Source: Conexibacter woesei Iso977N
Lineage (GTDB): Bacteria > Actinomycetota > Thermoleophilia > Solirubrobacterales > Solirubrobacteraceae
Assembly: GCF_000424625.1 (NCBI RefSeq)
Contig: NZ_AUKG01000006.1
Coordinates: 1 to 64,000, forward strand
Direction of reading: 5' to 3'
DNA length: 64,000 bases
Of the stretch, positions 62,073-64,000 are shown piece by piece. How positions within the stretch are numbered: position 1 is the first letter of the stretch; the number at the start of each line of letters is the position of its first letter. Below the pieces are notes generated by a model, which was not told the origin of the DNA, searched no databases, and worked only from the letters and a program-made list of their open reading frames with translations. Both the position numbers and the translations under genes were made by a program.

Positions 62073-63173
62073 TTGACCCCAGAAGCGAGCTACACGCGCG
62101 TCGCCGGCCTGCCGCTCGTCATCGACCGCTGTGAGCTGCTGCCGCTCGTGCGCGACACGTCGAGCGGGTTCACGAAGGTGTCGCTCGTCGTGCGGCTCGG
62201 CGGCGGGTCCCACACGGGTGAGGGTGAGGACATCACCTGGGACCAGATCGACCAGATCGAGCTGCTCCGCGGCGCCGGCGACCTCAGCTGGCTGCACGGC
62301 GCGCGCACGTTCGACGAGCTGTCCACCTTGCTCGGGCTCGCGAACCTGTTCCCGGTCGAGCCGATCCGCGAGAGCGCCCGCTTCTACCGCCGCTGGGCGT
62401 TCGAGAGCGCCGCGCTCGACCTTGCGCTGCGCCAGAACGGCCTCTCGCTCCAGGACGCCGTCGGGCGCGAGGCGCGCCCGGTCAACTTCGTGGCCTCGGT
62501 CCGGATCGGCGACCCGCCGAGCCTGCGCGGGCTGCGCGCGTGGCTGGCGCAGAACCCGGGCCTGCGCTTCAAGCTCGACCCGACGCCGAGCTGGGACGAC
62601 GAGCTCGTCGCCGAGCTGGCGGGTCTCGGCCGCGTCGACGTCATCGACCTGAAGGGCTCCTACCGCAACCTCACGGTCGCGATGGAGCCGGAGGCCGGCC
62701 TCTACCGGCGCGTGATCGAGGGGCTGCCGGACGCGTGGATCGAGGATCCGGCGCTCGTGCCCGCGACCACGGCGCTGCTGGAGAGCCACCGCGACCGGAT
62801 CACCTGGGACGAGCCGATCCACGCGATCGCCGACGTCGAGGCGCTCGCCTGGCGGCCGCGGATGCTGAACGTCAAGCCCGCCCGCTTCGGGAGCGTTCGC
62901 GCACTACTGGACACCTACGACTACTGCGCGACGCACAGCATCGGCGTCTACGGCGGCGGGATGTTCGAGCAGGGCCCGGGCCGCGGCCAGCTCCAGTACC
63001 TCGCGTCGCTGTTCCACCCGGACACGCCGAACGACATCGCGCCGCCCGAGTACAACCTCCAGGTCGTCCCGCACGACCTCCCCCACGCCCCGCTCGCGCC
63101 GGAGCCCCATCCGACCGGATTCCGTTGGGGCACTTACGACGAACGCCGCACGATCCGCGAGCGGCGCGGATAG
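62073..63173 (+). CDS. Enolase-superfamily (mandelate racemase/MLE-like) protein
   Basis: 366 residues from a TTG at 62073, the only start that keeps the N-terminal domain. The barrel carries likely metal or catalytic residues in FKLDPTPSWDD, VIDLKGSY, WIEDPAL, WDEPIH and LNVKPARFG, in the order expected for the superfamily. It resembles the dipeptide epimerase / o-succinylbenzoate synthase branch, but is diverged, so the reaction cannot be assigned. The next gene starts 12 nt downstream. Confidence 0.75.
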   Translation: MTPEASYTRVAGLPLVIDRCELLPLVRDTSSGFTKVSLVVRLGGGSHTGEGEDITWDQIDQIELLRGAGDLSWLHGARTFDELSTLLGLANLFPVEPIRESARFYRRWAFESAALDLALRQNGLSLQDAVGREARPVNFVASVRIGDPPSLRGLRAWLAQNPGLRFKLDPTPSWDDELVAELAGLGRVDVIDLKGSYRNLTVAMEPEAGLYRRVIEGLPDAWIEDPALVPATTALLESHRDRITWDEPIHAIADVEALAWRPRMLNVKPARFGSVRALLDTYDYCATHSIGVYGGGMFEQGPGRGQLQYLASLFHPDTPNDIAPPEYNLQVVPHDLPHAPLAPEPHPTGFRWGTYDERRTIRERRG

Positions 63174-63185
63174 GATCGGCGCACG

Positions 63186-63899
63186 ATGGCGTCAGAACGC
63201 ACACTGCTCCTGATCGCCGACATCGGCGGCTACACCGACTACATGCGGACCCACCGGATGAGCCTCGCCCATGCCGAGGTCAACACCGCGCGGCTGCTGG
63301 AGGCCGTCATCGACGCGGCCGGCGACTTCGACCTGATCGAGATCGAGGGCGACGCCGCGTTCCTCTCGCGCCCCGCGGACGCCCTCGACGACGACGCGAC
63401 GGCGGCGGCCATGACCGCGGCGGTCGCCGCGATGCACCGCGCGTTCCACGTCGAGCGCCGCTACGTCGCGACCAACCTGTGCCCGTGCGACGCCTGCGAG
63501 CAGGCCGAGAACCTCAAGCTGAAGTTCGTCGCCCACGTCGGCGAGGTCGCGACCCAGACGATCCGCGACCGGCGCAAGCTCGTCGGGATCGACGTGATCC
63601 TCGTGCACCGGCTGCTGAAGAACCCGGTGCAGGACCCCGAGTACGTGCTCTTCTCGGAGGACCTCTACCGCTCCGGCGGGACGGCGTTCGACCCGGTGCG
63701 CGAGCTGCCGCAGGACCTGGAGGGCATCGGCCCGGTGCTGACCTACGTCGCCGGCATCGAGGGCGTCGCGGGCTCAGCCCCCGCGCTGCCGGACCCAGGC
63801 TGGCTCGAGCGCCTCGGCCGGACCGCGGGCGTCGCCGGCCGCGGGTTGCCCTACATGTTGGGGTTGAAGCGCACCCGCCGCGTCGCCTCCGGCGGCTGA
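63186..63899 (+). CDS. DUF2652 protein, cyclase-like fold
   Basis: 237 residues from the ATG at 63186. Family features: LLIADIGGYTDYM, DLIEIEGDAAFL, CPCDACEQAENLKLKFVAH and VILVHRLLKNPVQDPEY. DUF2652 proteins share the class III nucleotide cyclase core; the Asp of IADIGGYT and the second Asp in EIEGDAAF lie where cyclase metal ligands occur. Whether it makes a cyclic nucleotide is unknown. Probably cotranscribed with the enolase-like gene. Confidence 0.85.
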   Translation: MASERTLLLIADIGGYTDYMRTHRMSLAHAEVNTARLLEAVIDAAGDFDLIEIEGDAAFLSRPADALDDDATAAAMTAAVAAMHRAFHVERRYVATNLCPCDACEQAENLKLKFVAHVGEVATQTIRDRRKLVGIDVILVHRLLKNPVQDPEYVLFSEDLYRSGGTAFDPVRELPQDLEGIGPVLTYVAGIEGVAGSAPALPDPGWLERLGRTAGVAGRGLPYMLGLKRTRRVASGG

Positions 63900-64000
63900 G
63901 CGCCGTCGCGCGGCGTCGGCCCCCAGGCGGGCGGTGACGAGCACGTCGCCCGCGGCCGCGGCCGCCGGGTAGCCGGTCACGGCGGTCAGGTAGGCGCTGC
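63900..64000 (-). other. Possible 3' end of a minus-strand gene running off the window
   Basis: The minus strand is open through the window edge in one frame and reads SAYLTAVTGYPAAAAAGDV then LVTARLGADAARRR. It has a protein-like composition, but the frame continues past 63900 into the DUF2652 gene without a stop until 63774. The true end cannot be fixed, and the call is weak. Confidence 0.25.

Noticed and set aside
1-64000. tRNA, rRNA, CRISPR, integrase or transposase genes
   Set aside because: I looked for cloverleaf ends, direct-repeat arrays and DDE or recombinase motifs and saw none; the truncated genes are better explained by deletions than by visible mobile elements.

Overview
This is a GC-rich (about 70-73% by eye) chromosomal segment with no rRNA, tRNA, CRISPR array, insertion sequence or integrase visible. 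Codon use is uniform. The gene content points to a soil actinobacterium of the Thermoleophilia/Solirubrobacterales type (Solirubrobacter, Conexibacter or Baekduia-like): many secreted DUF11/PKD proteins, SpoIIE-type phosphatases, PucR and large LuxR (LAL) regulators, a class III cyclase fused to an alpha/beta hydrolase, DUF2652 and Cdd1-like proteins. The lineage assignment is an inference from gene content, not from a marker gene.

Layout. 1-7.4 kb: secreted proteins (end of a DUF11 protein, a neutral-ceramidase-like enzyme, an M10-like metalloprotease, an unknown exported protein), a PucR regulator, and a relic of a small secreted protein family. 7.5-9.8 kb: a GAF/PP2C phosphatase, a broken YihY/BrkB gene and a 57-residue basic protein. 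9.9-13.5 kb: a PucR regulator divergent from a reductase plus desaturase pair resembling the mycobacterial DesA3 system. 13.5-16.7 kb: overlapping glycosyltransferase and glycogen-debranching-type genes. 17.4-26.6 kb: a stress/redox signalling block holding an NDH-2/SQR-like flavoprotein, a universal stress protein, a GNAT/ADP-forming acyl-CoA ligase fusion, a GAF histidine kinase, two response regulators, a DUF1003 protein and a slipin. Several intergenic regions of this block share a 13-bp motif. 26.6-42.3 kb: large secreted proteins, two LAL regulators, an aldehyde dehydrogenase, a WS/DGAT acyltransferase and a small membrane operon.

42.4-45.7 kb holds the most interesting locus: a two-gene unit of a small helical protein and a STAND (NLR-like) ATPase. 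The small protein ends, and the ATPase begins, with a similar short TNSxIIxG-type motif. This is the arrangement expected of bacterial NLR-associated amyloid signalling systems. The ATPase also has a transmembrane helix and an exported InlB-B-like domain. Immediately upstream lie two 5'-truncated genes that abut each other, probably a deletion scar.

45.7-50.2 kb: a glycoside-hydrolase-like protein, a glycosyltransferase/methyltransferase pair, a Dps C-terminal fragment and a hydrolase-cyclase fusion. 50.2-60.0 kb: an exported-protein island with a GDSL esterase, a lipase, several DUF11 proteins and two members of the small GKFAG family; paralogues of its members occur at the left end of the window. 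60.1-64.0 kb: a Cdd1-like HhH protein, a second SpoIIE phosphatase, an enolase-superfamily protein and a DUF2652 protein.

Together the genes suggest a cell investing in secreted hydrolases and surface beta-proteins, storage-lipid and glycogen metabolism, and dense environmental signalling. Functions are called from motifs and memory of families only; no database search was possible.
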